DNA from: Candidatus Woesearchaeota archaeon
GTDB lineage: Archaea; Nanobdellota; Nanobdellia; Woesearchaeales; SM23-78
Reading direction: 5' to 3'
NCBI GenBank assembly: GCA_011372335.1
Contig: DRSY01000117.1
Span: forward strand, 1-9,448
DNA length: 9,448 nt
Below are positions 1 through 4,999 of this stretch, one piece after another. The notes below the pieces were generated by a model. The model did not search any database. It was not told the origin of the DNA and saw nothing but the letters and a program-made list of their open reading frames with translations. Position 1 is the first letter of the stretch; each line of letters begins with the position of its first letter. A program made the position numbers and the translations under genes.

Positions 1-65
1 AATAAAACATAAATAAACACCACAACTCATATCAATTAAATAACTATTAATATAGGTTTTATTAT

Positions 66-132
66 TAAATTTCCTATAAATTATAAGAAAAATTTAAATA
101 TTTGCTATAATATTTCTATAATTTATAAGAAT
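66..132 (+). promoter_or_regulatory. Lrp gene promoter with two operator-like repeats
   Basis: A TATA-like box TTTAAATA lies at 93-100, which predicts a transcription start near 122-124 and a leader of about 26 nt. Two near-identical 16-mers flank it: CTATAAATTATAAGAA at 74-89 and CTATAATTTATAAGAA at 116-131, with one mismatch and an offset of exactly 42 bp (four helical turns). Each is a near-palindrome of CTATAA and TTATAAG arms, and a further CTATAA half lies at 105-110. The downstream copy covers the predicted start site. Lrp family proteins commonly bind phased imperfect palindromes at their own promoters, so autoregulation is inferred. The region 1-65 is AT-rich with no supportable gene. 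Confidence 0.5.
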
Positions 133-149
133 TATTGGTAGGGTAAGGA

Positions 150-665
150 ATGTTTAAAGAAAAACTAGGTCTAAATAAGAAGGACACCAAGATAATAGAA
201 AAACTTCAAAAAAACCCTTTCACCTCGCAACACGAGCTTGGGAAAGAGCTAAGACTATCACAACCATCAATAAGCGCTAGAATAAGCAAACTAAGACAAA
301 AAGGCGTAATCAACCAAATAGTAGGTATGAACCTAAAGAAAACATGCTTACCCCTAGCAAAAATGGATATAAGCACAACAGACACTAATAGTGTTCTCAA
401 AGACTTTGAATCTTGCCCGTTCTTTATTAACGGGTTCGTAACCTCAGGCAGATACAACCTCTGCATGTTCTTCATTGCAAGAGACTTAAAAACTCTTGAA
501 GGAATCATGAACTATCATCTCAGATGCCATCCAAAAGTAAGAGAACTAGAGATGAACATAATAATAAGAATTGCAAAAGACTTTATAACACCCCTTGACC
601 TCAGAGACGAGGAAGATATTCAATGCGACCAGAATTGTATAAAAGGCATAAGAAAATACTACTAA
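150..665 (+). CDS. Lrp/AsnC family transcriptional regulator
   Basis: This is a DNA-binding regulator of the feast/famine (Lrp/AsnC) family, 171 aa. The N-terminal winged helix-turn-helix spans about residues 10-60: an opening LNKKDTKIIEKLQKNPF, a HELGKELRLSQPSISARISKLRQKGVI recognition region in two parts, then a turn into beta strands. The C-terminal half (about 66-145) fits the RAM/ligand-binding dimerisation domain. The protein has six cysteines (66, 89, 105, 126, 159, 163); the last two form a C-x3-C pair in a tail beyond the RAM domain, which could bind metal or sense redox state (inference). The start is the ATG at 150, preceded by a G-rich GGTAGGGTAAGG. It stands alone, converges on rps27ae with a 32-bp gap, and probably regulates itself through the repeats upstream. 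Its effector and targets cannot be told from the sequence. Confidence 0.9.
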   Translation: MFKEKLGLNKKDTKIIEKLQKNPFTSQHELGKELRLSQPSISARISKLRQKGVINQIVGMNLKKTCLPLAKMDISTTDTNSVLKDFESCPFFINGFVTSGRYNLCMFFIARDLKTLEGIMNYHLRCHPKVRELEMNIIIRIAKDFITPLDLRDEEDIQCDQNCIKGIRKYY

Positions 666-689
666 AAAAATATAAGCAGTAAGAACAAG

Positions 690-696
690 AAAAAAA
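690..696 (-). terminator. oligo-T terminator after rps27ae
   Basis: On the minus strand a run of seven T lies just after the rps27ae stop codon, with further T-rich sequence (TTTTTTT at 666-672, opposite A7) before the end of the converging Lrp gene. Archaeal RNA polymerase terminates at such T tracts without needing a hairpin. Confidence 0.45.
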
Positions 697-697
697 G

Positions 698-913
698 TTA
701 TTTCTTCTCAGTATAACCACACTTACCGCACGTCCATCTATCCTTATGAGACGCCATAAAAACGCCTACACCGCATTTAGGGCAACTCTTATTCTTCCTC
801 TTAAGAGTATCCCCTGTTACTTCGTAAACCGCGCTTATCTTATAAGCGGGCTTCTTCCTCTTAGGCTTCTTACCTTTCCTCTCCTTTGCTTTTCCTTTCT
901 TTTTCTTAGCCAT
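698..913 (-). CDS. rps27ae: Small ribosomal subunit protein eS27-like, S27ae zinc-ribbon protein
   Basis: Archaeal ribosomal protein S27ae (eS31 in the unified nomenclature), a 30S component; 71 aa. The C-terminal zinc ribbon is complete, with C44-x2-C47 (CPKCG) and C62-x2-C65 (CGKCG). The region before it, YKISAVYEVTGDTLKRKNKS, and the HKDRWTCGKCGYTEKK end are typical of the family. The first 22 residues are an extremely basic Lys/Arg stretch that makes the protein longer than the roughly 50-60 aa common in archaea. Unlike the eukaryotic form it is not fused to ubiquitin. The start ATG (913) follows GAGGGG with a short spacer. It is the last gene of the minus-strand cluster, 41 bp after rps24e; a TTTAAAAA on the minus strand (948-941) between them might give an extra promoter. 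Confidence 0.93.
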   Translation of the reverse strand: MAKKKKGKAKERKGKKPKRKKPAYKISAVYEVTGDTLKRKNKSCPKCGVGVFMASHKDRWTCGKCGYTEKK

Positions 914-954
914 TTTCCCCTCTTAAAAAATGCTTTTTCATTTTTAAACCAGGA

Positions 955-1392
955 CTATGCCTTATCTGTGCTATCATTCGCTCTGCTCCCCTCGTCCTTC
1001 ACTTCCTTTGCTCCTGTTTCCTTATCAGAAGCTTCTTTTTTCGTTTCTTCCTCAACCTCTTTTTTCTCTTCTTTCTTCTCCTCAGACTTCTTTTCTTCTT
1101 TTCCTTCTTTTCTCTCCTCTGATAAATGCCGCTTAATCATATAATCAGGTTCTACTTCCTTTAAAGCAGCTTCATCATCATAAACAACGACTTCAACACT
1201 CGCTGCTGGTGTGCCATACCACGGCTTGATTCTAGTAACCAGCAACAAATCCTCTTTTACACCACGCTTCTTAGCCAACTCCTTTCTTATCTCAAGCCTG
1301 CTAGGAGTCTTATCCTCATAACCAAGCCTAACTATTATCTCCCTTCTCTTCAACAAAGGCTTCTTCTCATCACTAATAACCTGTATGTTCAT
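955..1392 (-). CDS. rps24e: Small ribosomal subunit protein eS24
   Basis: Archaeal/eukaryotic ribosomal protein S24e, part of the 30S subunit; 145 aa. Residues 1-90 are the family core: an N-terminal strand MNIQVISDEKKPLLKRREI, the TPSRLEIRKELAKKRGV helix region, and VTRIKPWYG followed by VVVYDDEAAL, which corresponds to the conserved I-x-T-x-[FY]-G ... vYD segment. From about residue 91 to the end there is a low-complexity tail rich in Lys and Glu (runs such as KEEKKSEEKKEEKKEVEEE) that most archaeal homologues, around 100 aa long, lack. The ATG at 1392 is the only in-frame start after a TGA three codons upstream, and is preceded by GGTGTGA. It lies between spt4 and rps27ae in the conserved order. 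Confidence 0.93.
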   Translation of the reverse strand: MNIQVISDEKKPLLKRREIIVRLGYEDKTPSRLEIRKELAKKRGVKEDLLLVTRIKPWYGTPAASVEVVVYDDEAALKEVEPDYMIKRHLSEERKEGKEEKKSEEKKEEKKEVEEETKKEASDKETGAKEVKDEGSRANDSTDKA

Positions 1393-1438
1393 AAGCCATC
1401 ACACCAAAAACCCGGTTCTCACATCCTCCTCTAAACCT

Positions 1439-1460
1439 AAAAAAACTTGGATTAAAAAAA
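1439..1460 (-). terminator. paired oligo-T tracts between spt4 and rps24e
   Basis: On the minus strand two T7 runs (1460-1454 and 1445-1439) lie just after the spt4 stop, separated by AATCCAAG. They look like archaeal factor-independent termination signals but sit inside a conserved gene cluster, so they may give only partial termination. Confidence 0.35.
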
Positions 1461-1464
1461 TGAG

Positions 1465-1650
1465 TTACCTTACTTTTATAGCATACTCTCCTTCTTTCTC
1501 CACACCCATCTTCTGAGCAATACCCGACTTATCTGTATTAAGAAAATGTATCCTCCCCTGCCACACCGTCGCTGGAGTTCTCTTCTTGCATAGAGGGCAT
1601 ACTTCGCCTTCATAAAATATTTTACAAGTCCTGCACGCTTGCTTCTTCAT
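1465..1650 (-). CDS. spt4: Transcription elongation factor Spt4 (formerly RpoE2)
   Basis: Spt4, the zinc-binding partner of Spt5 (NusG homologue), which together clamp RNA polymerase and increase processivity. The 61-aa length matches archaeal Spt4. The N-terminal zinc finger is complete: C6-x2-C9 (ACRTCK) and C18-x2-C21 (VCPLCK). The following ATVWQGRIHFLNTDKSGIAQKMGV is the family's core, where aliphatic and aromatic residues lead into the Spt5 contact region (W..RIHFLNTDKS), and the chain ends after GEYAIKVR. The ATG at 1650 follows GGTG by about eight bases. It sits 45 bp after rpo7, the arrangement usual in archaea; the two genes carry the older names rpoE1 and rpoE2 for this reason. Confidence 0.93.
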   Translation of the reverse strand: MKKQACRTCKIFYEGEVCPLCKKRTPATVWQGRIHFLNTDKSGIAQKMGVEKEGEYAIKVR

Positions 1651-1679
1651 TTAAAAACACCTTTTTCACTTCTACTCTT

Positions 1680-1689
1680 AAAAAAAAAA
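1680..1689 (-). terminator. T10 tract directly after rpo7
   Basis: Ten consecutive T on the minus strand begin 6 bp after the rpo7 stop codon. A run of this length is a strong archaeal intrinsic termination signal, yet spt4 begins only about 30 bp further on, with no convincing TATA box between. It may attenuate the operon. Confidence 0.4.
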
Positions 1690-1695
1690 CCTCTT

Positions 1696-2286
1696 TTATT
1701 TCTTCTTTTTCTCACCGCTCCCCGAAGCCTTTCTTACATTTCCTTTTCCTTCTTTTAAATCCTGCTCTATCCACTCCTCCTTACCAAGCCCTGCTTGTCT
1801 CATTGTAAGGCCTAGTTTGGGATTAGCTATGTCCTTGTAAGACACCGCTATTATCCTAGCTCTACACTTATCATTAACCTTAAGACTTCGTTTGGTCTCC
1901 TTTCCTTGAAGCGTCTTATCCTTGCTAAAACTAACATAGTCATTCATAGTCTGACTTATATGAATCATGCCATCAAGAGGTCCTAGGGAGAAAAACACCC
2001 CGAAATCAGCTATGTCCTTTATCTTGCCTCGGACTACCTCGTGCATCTCTGGCTCAAAAGTAAGCAGGTTAAAGGTTGTATCATAATATGATGCTCCATC
2101 CCCCGGGATAATTATGCCTTCCCCTATCTGCTCAACATCCGATACATCAATGACTAGTCCTAAATCCTTGGATATGTACCCCGAGTACTTGTTCTTTATC
2201 TCTGTAATAACTGCTTGTCTTAACTCCATCCCGAACTTGTCAGGTGCTACACGGATATGATCCCTTAATTTTACTTTGTAAAACAT
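1696..2286 (-). CDS. rpo7: DNA-directed RNA polymerase subunit Rpo7 (RpoE1)
   Basis: Subunit Rpo7/E', the archaeal counterpart of Rpb7, which with Rpo4 forms the stalk that binds nascent RNA and supports open-complex formation. It is 196 aa. Residues 1-80 are the N-terminal (RNP-like) domain that docks on the core, with the typical opening MFYKVKLRDHIRVAP and the IIPGDGASYYDTTFN segment. Residues 81-165 are an S1/OB fold: EVVRGKIKDIADFGVFFSLG, DGMIHISQ, and KLGLTMRQAGLG at the end. A basic tail (about 170-196) ends in GSGEKKKK. The start ATG overlaps the stop of the PIN gene as TAATG, sharing one base, so the two are probably translationally coupled. The T10 run follows its stop. Confidence 0.95.
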   Translation of the reverse strand: MFYKVKLRDHIRVAPDKFGMELRQAVITEIKNKYSGYISKDLGLVIDVSDVEQIGEGIIIPGDGASYYDTTFNLLTFEPEMHEVVRGKIKDIADFGVFFSLGPLDGMIHISQTMNDYVSFSKDKTLQGKETKRSLKVNDKCRARIIAVSYKDIANPKLGLTMRQAGLGKEEWIEQDLKEGKGNVRKASGSGEKKKK

Positions 2287-2687
2287 TATGTTATCACCAA
2301 ATATTTTTTTTGACGCAACCCAATGATTCTGGCTCCTTTATCACGAACCTTTTTCCTTAAATCCTTGTCCTGAGTTGCTACGAACGTATTCTTATCTGCC
2401 TTTTTAACTATAATATCATCCACGCTTTTTTTACTTCCGAAACTATGCAGGGTTTTTAAGTTTTTCTGTCTTATCAGTACAAGAGCGAGTTTTGCTGCGA
2501 ACCTATCTTTTTCTTTTCCAACAACCACCAATTTATTAAGTTCAGTTATACTCTTATCCACCACGCAGAGAATAAAAGTATCCTCCATGATTCTCTCAAT
2601 CTGCGTAAAGATATCTACTTTGAACTGCCCTGGTATTAATAGGAAGTTAGTGTCTAAGATTACTTTTTTCTTTTTCTTCTTGTTCAT
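2286..2687 (-). CDS. Fcf1/Utp24-like PIN domain protein, probable rRNA-processing nuclease
   Basis: A single PIN domain of 133 aa related to eukaryotic Fcf1/Utp24, the nuclease acting on pre-18S rRNA. The acidic active-site residues are visible: D12 in VILDTNFLL, E49 in DKSITELNKL, D90/D91 in KSVDDIIVKKA, and D107 (with D109) in FVATQDKDLRKK. A Lys run (K3-K8) precedes the first strand. In many archaea a PIN gene of this type sits just ahead of rpo7, often behind the aIF2 gamma gene; here aIF2 gamma is absent and this gene opens the cluster. The ATG at 2687 has pyrimidine-rich sequence upstream and no ribosome binding site, but a TTTTAAAA box about 31 bp away, so the mRNA is probably leaderless or nearly so. 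A toxin role is unlikely because no antitoxin gene is present. Confidence 0.87.
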   Translation of the reverse strand: MNKKKKKKVILDTNFLLIPGQFKVDIFTQIERIMEDTFILCVVDKSITELNKLVVVGKEKDRFAAKLALVLIRQKNLKTLHSFGSKKSVDDIIVKKADKNTFVATQDKDLRKKVRDKGARIIGLRQKKYLVIT

Positions 2688-2714
2688 AATGGAATAAAAA
2701 GGAGAGAAAAGGAG

Positions 2715-2722
2715 TTTTAAAA
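2715..2722 (-). promoter_or_regulatory. TATA box for the PIN-rpo7-spt4-rps24e-rps27ae cluster
   Basis: TTTTAAAA, centred near 2718, predicts a minus-strand start around 2692, a few bases before the PIN gene ATG at 2687. The intervening coding-strand sequence is pyrimidine-rich with no Shine-Dalgarno sequence, which fits a leaderless mRNA. Confidence 0.45.
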
Positions 2723-2741
2723 GATTGTGATTACCAAAACC

Positions 2742-2782
2742 TTTATAAAAGCCTGTTTTCTAATCATCACCAAAAGAGGTGA
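2742..2782 (+). promoter_or_regulatory. PAC2 gene promoter and ribosome binding site
   Basis: TTTATAAA at 2742-2749 predicts transcription from about 2772. A full GAGGTGA ribosome binding site follows at 2776-2782, six bases before a TTG at 2789. The in-frame GTG at 2783 directly abuts this site with no spacer, so TTG 2789 is the better start. Confidence 0.55.
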
Positions 2783-2788
2783 GTGATT

Positions 2789-3478
2789 TTGAAGATTGTT
2801 CTCAGGAAAACCCCTAAGAACCCTATTATTATTGAAGGCTTCCCGAGTTTTGGCTTAGTAGGTACAATAACAACAGAGTTCCTTCTTGAACACTTAAAAG
2901 CCGAGCTTATAGGAGAGTTCCATTACGATGAACTCAGCCCAATAGCAGCGGTTCATAAAGGAAAACTGGTTAACCCAATGGCGGTGTGGTACGTGCCTAG
3001 CAGAAATATAGTAATCCTTCACACAATCCTTAATGTAAGGGGTTATGAATGGGAAATCGCTAATAATATTATAGACATGGCAAAGAAGATGGGTGCAAAG
3101 GAGATTATAAGCCTTGAAGGAGTAGCCACCGATGATATGTCGGATGATATAAAAGTGTATTATTATGGTAATAATAAACTAGGGGAGTGCGGGGCTCTGC
3201 CTGTGAAGGAGAGTATTATAATGGGGGTGAGCGCTGCATTAATGCTAAGATATAAGAAGCTAAGCTGTTTGTTCGCCGCTGCTCATACCCAGCTACCGGA
3301 TAGCAAAGCAGCTGCTAAGCTCATACAAATCCTTGATAAATACCTCGGCTTAGAAGTGGATTATCACCCGTTATTAAAGCAAGCAGAGGAGTTTGAGAAT
3401 AAAATAAAGAGTATCCTTCAGCAAAGCAATAAAACACTGAGAGAAGCTGATAAGAAGAGTATGAGTTACTTAGGCTGA
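2789..3478 (+). CDS. PAC2 family protein, proteasome assembly chaperone homologue
   Basis: A PAC2-family protein (229 aa from the TTG), the archaeal relatives of eukaryotic Pba1/Pba2 (PbaA, PbaB) that bind 20S proteasome or related rings. Family features seen: the N-terminal PIIIEGFPSFGLVGTITTEFL glycine-rich segment in two parts, a central VILHTILNV strand then AKKMGAKEIISLEGVA, a conserved GVSAALMLRYKKLSCLFAAAHT region, and the terminal DSKAAAKLIQILDKYLGLEVD followed by a charged helix. It ends in SYLG; the tyrosine is third from the end, near but not at the penultimate place expected of an HbYX proteasome-docking motif. It is transcribed alone, divergently from the PIN-rpo7 cluster and convergently with the antiporter. 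The chaperone role is inferred from the family; many archaeal members are untested. Confidence 0.87.
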   Translation: MKIVLRKTPKNPIIIEGFPSFGLVGTITTEFLLEHLKAELIGEFHYDELSPIAAVHKGKLVNPMAVWYVPSRNIVILHTILNVRGYEWEIANNIIDMAKKMGAKEIISLEGVATDDMSDDIKVYYYGNNKLGECGALPVKESIIMGVSAALMLRYKKLSCLFAAAHTQLPDSKAAAKLIQILDKYLGLEVDYHPLLKQAEEFENKIKSILQQSNKTLREADKKSMSYLG

Positions 3479-3498
3479 TGTGAAAGCCCTTCCTTACG

Positions 3499-3523
3499 TC
3501 TTCTTCTTTTTTTGCTTCTCTTT
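3499..3523 (+). terminator. pyrimidine/T tract after the PAC2 gene
   Basis: A pyrimidine-rich tract including T7 at 3507-3513 starts about 20 bp after the PAC2 stop, in the gap before the converging antiporter gene. It fits a T-tract terminator for the plus strand. Confidence 0.4.
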
Positions 3524-3553
3524 AGGTTTCTTACTTTACCAAATTAAGAACTC

Positions 3554-4843
3554 TTAAGCACGCGCTCTTATTTCATCATGATTCTTAAGCTTAGGATGAG
3601 GAAGGTCTTGTGCTACAGGGGACTTCACATCAACTCTGATGAACTTCTTTGAGAATCGGTCAATAATTGATGAGAGTATCAAAGAATATATCATGAATAC
3701 AAGCAGGAGGTTAAGTATTATTCTCATCTGCTCTACTTCGTAGAGCAGGAAGGTGAAAGCAACCACTGCTACGGCTATGCCCTTTGGCATGTTCAGAGCT
3801 ATAAAGAGTTTCTCTTTAAAAGAATAATCTTCTCTCCGCAGGATAATGAAAACAGATGCTGCTCTGCTCAGGACAAGTAAGAAGAACAAGAACGAGGATT
3901 TAAAAAAGAAGCTCAAAGTTAAAGGAAACTTTATCATAAGACCTACAAGTACGAACACAAGGATTTCAAGAGCATTGGAGAGCATATAACTAAACTCCTG
4001 TAACTGGAGTTTCTCCTTAACATAAAGGTTTCCAAAGAGCAAGCCAAGAGTGGCAACTCCTAGTACGCCGTTACCGTGAAGGTTCTCTGCTAGTATATAA
4101 GCCAGAAGAGCCGCGGTTATTATACCAACAGGGGAGAACTCATGAGAGTACACTTTCTGCATGGTCTTAAAAACAATTAGGCCAATAACAACACCCGCAC
4201 CAATACCAACAACTATCTGAGCAAGAAAAGCCGGTATCTGAGCTATAAATGATGATACGAAATCGTCTTGTCCAAGCTCAAGATTATTTATGATGTCAAG
4301 TATAAGGAAAGGTAATATGACTACTAGGGGTGTGTTAATAATTGCTTCTATTTGTAAAAGCCCGAAGACCTTCTTAGCTCTCGGGCTTACAAAGTCCTTA
4401 AGCATTACGAACACAGAGCCAGGGTCTGTCCCAATAATTATCACAGCAAATATTATTGAGAAAAGAATGTTCTGAATAGTAATGGTCTCAAAGAATAGTT
4501 TGCTAGTGAAGTAAGTAATGGATACCGCGGAGAATAGCATAAATAGAAGGATAATCTTAAGGGCGGAGACTGATAGAATATTTACTTCTTTAAGCCGGAA
4601 CCGTGAAGAGCCGTCAAAGACAATCATTACTAAGGCTAGAATGCTTATCCCTACAAGAAAGGAAGGAGAAAAAAAGAATAACGGTTCTCCGTTATAATCA
4701 AGGCGTCCTAGGATTATCCCGAGGAGTATGAGGATGAGGATGTTCGAGATTCTTAGTTTTTTGGAGAGCAAAGAGCAGAGGATTCCGAGCAGCAGGATGA
4801 CTGCTATGTTAGTCAACACGATTAGCGAATTAGACGGATCCAT
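3554..4843 (-). CDS. CPA1-type cation:proton antiporter (NhaP-like) with altered ND motif
   Basis: An integral membrane protein (429 aa) of the cation:proton antiporter superfamily with about 12 hydrophobic segments. Landmarks: a first membrane pair with LRISNILILILLGIILGR (residues 29-47); GTDPGSV at 138-144, matching the TDP motif; LLQIEAIINTPLVV at 162-175; HGNGVLGVATLGLLFGN at 256-272; a conserved Arg (R327) in a late helix; and NMPKGIAVAVVA at 351-362. By comparison with M. jannaschii NhaP1, E166-x3-N170 aligns with the E-x3-N-D signature, but the cation-binding Asp is Thr171 here. The Asp of TDP (D140) and the Glu/Arg pair are present. The cytosolic tail is short (about 400-429), with no TrkA-type domain. 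The ATG at 4843 follows AGAGGT by nine bases. Which ion it moves, or whether it exchanges at all, is uncertain. Confidence 0.85.
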   Translation of the reverse strand: MDPSNSLIVLTNIAVILLLGILCSLLSKKLRISNILILILLGIILGRLDYNGEPLFFFSPSFLVGISILALVMIVFDGSSRFRLKEVNILSVSALKIILLFMLFSAVSITYFTSKLFFETITIQNILFSIIFAVIIIGTDPGSVFVMLKDFVSPRAKKVFGLLQIEAIINTPLVVILPFLILDIINNLELGQDDFVSSFIAQIPAFLAQIVVGIGAGVVIGLIVFKTMQKVYSHEFSPVGIITAALLAYILAENLHGNGVLGVATLGLLFGNLYVKEKLQLQEFSYMLSNALEILVFVLVGLMIKFPLTLSFFFKSSFLFFLLVLSRAASVFIILRREDYSFKEKLFIALNMPKGIAVAVVAFTFLLYEVEQMRIILNLLLVFMIYSLILSSIIDRFSKKFIRVDVKSPVAQDLPHPKLKNHDEIRARA

Positions 4844-4852
4844 AATGCTAAG

Positions 4853-4906
4853 ACCTCTTTTTTCTGAATACCTAGAATATTTAACTTAATAAGAGAGGTT
4901 TATAAA
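4853..4906 (-). promoter_or_regulatory. antiporter promoter and ribosome binding site
   Basis: On the minus strand TTTATAAA (4906-4899) predicts a start near 4877, giving a leader of about 33 nt. AGAGGT (4858-4853) lies nine bases before the ATG. The gap to the divergent CCA gene is AT-rich and holds separate promoters for the two genes. Confidence 0.5.
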
Positions 4907-4965
4907 TTTATTGGTATAAAAAAATATTATATTATTAAATTAATTATTATGAATCCCTAACAAAA

Positions 4966-4973
4966 TTTAAATA
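4966..4973 (+). promoter_or_regulatory. TATA box of the CCA-adding enzyme gene, leaderless
   Basis: TTTAAATA centred near 4969 predicts a start at about 4996, four bases from the ATG at 5000. There is no usable Shine-Dalgarno sequence just before the ATG. This favours a leaderless message and argues against the TTG at 4994 as the start. Confidence 0.5.
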
Positions 4974-4999
4974 AGTAGGAGTATTATTTTTCTTTGTTA

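Noticed and set aside
1..30. A minus-strand start (ATG at 30-28, MSCGVYLCFI) running off the left edge.
   Set aside because: Only ten codons, no ribosome binding site, and the TATA-like sequence is a few bases off the spacing needed for a leaderless start. Too little to call.
2286..2687. A VapC-type toxin.
   Set aside because: Its position directly ahead of rpo7, overlap with it, lack of an antitoxin gene and Fcf1-like motifs point to the conserved housekeeping PIN protein.
3479..3553. A minus-strand lysine-rich frame (KKPKEKQKKKKT) between the PAC2 and antiporter genes.
   Set aside because: It has no start codon after an upstream stop, and the tract is better explained as a T-rich terminator for the PAC2 gene.
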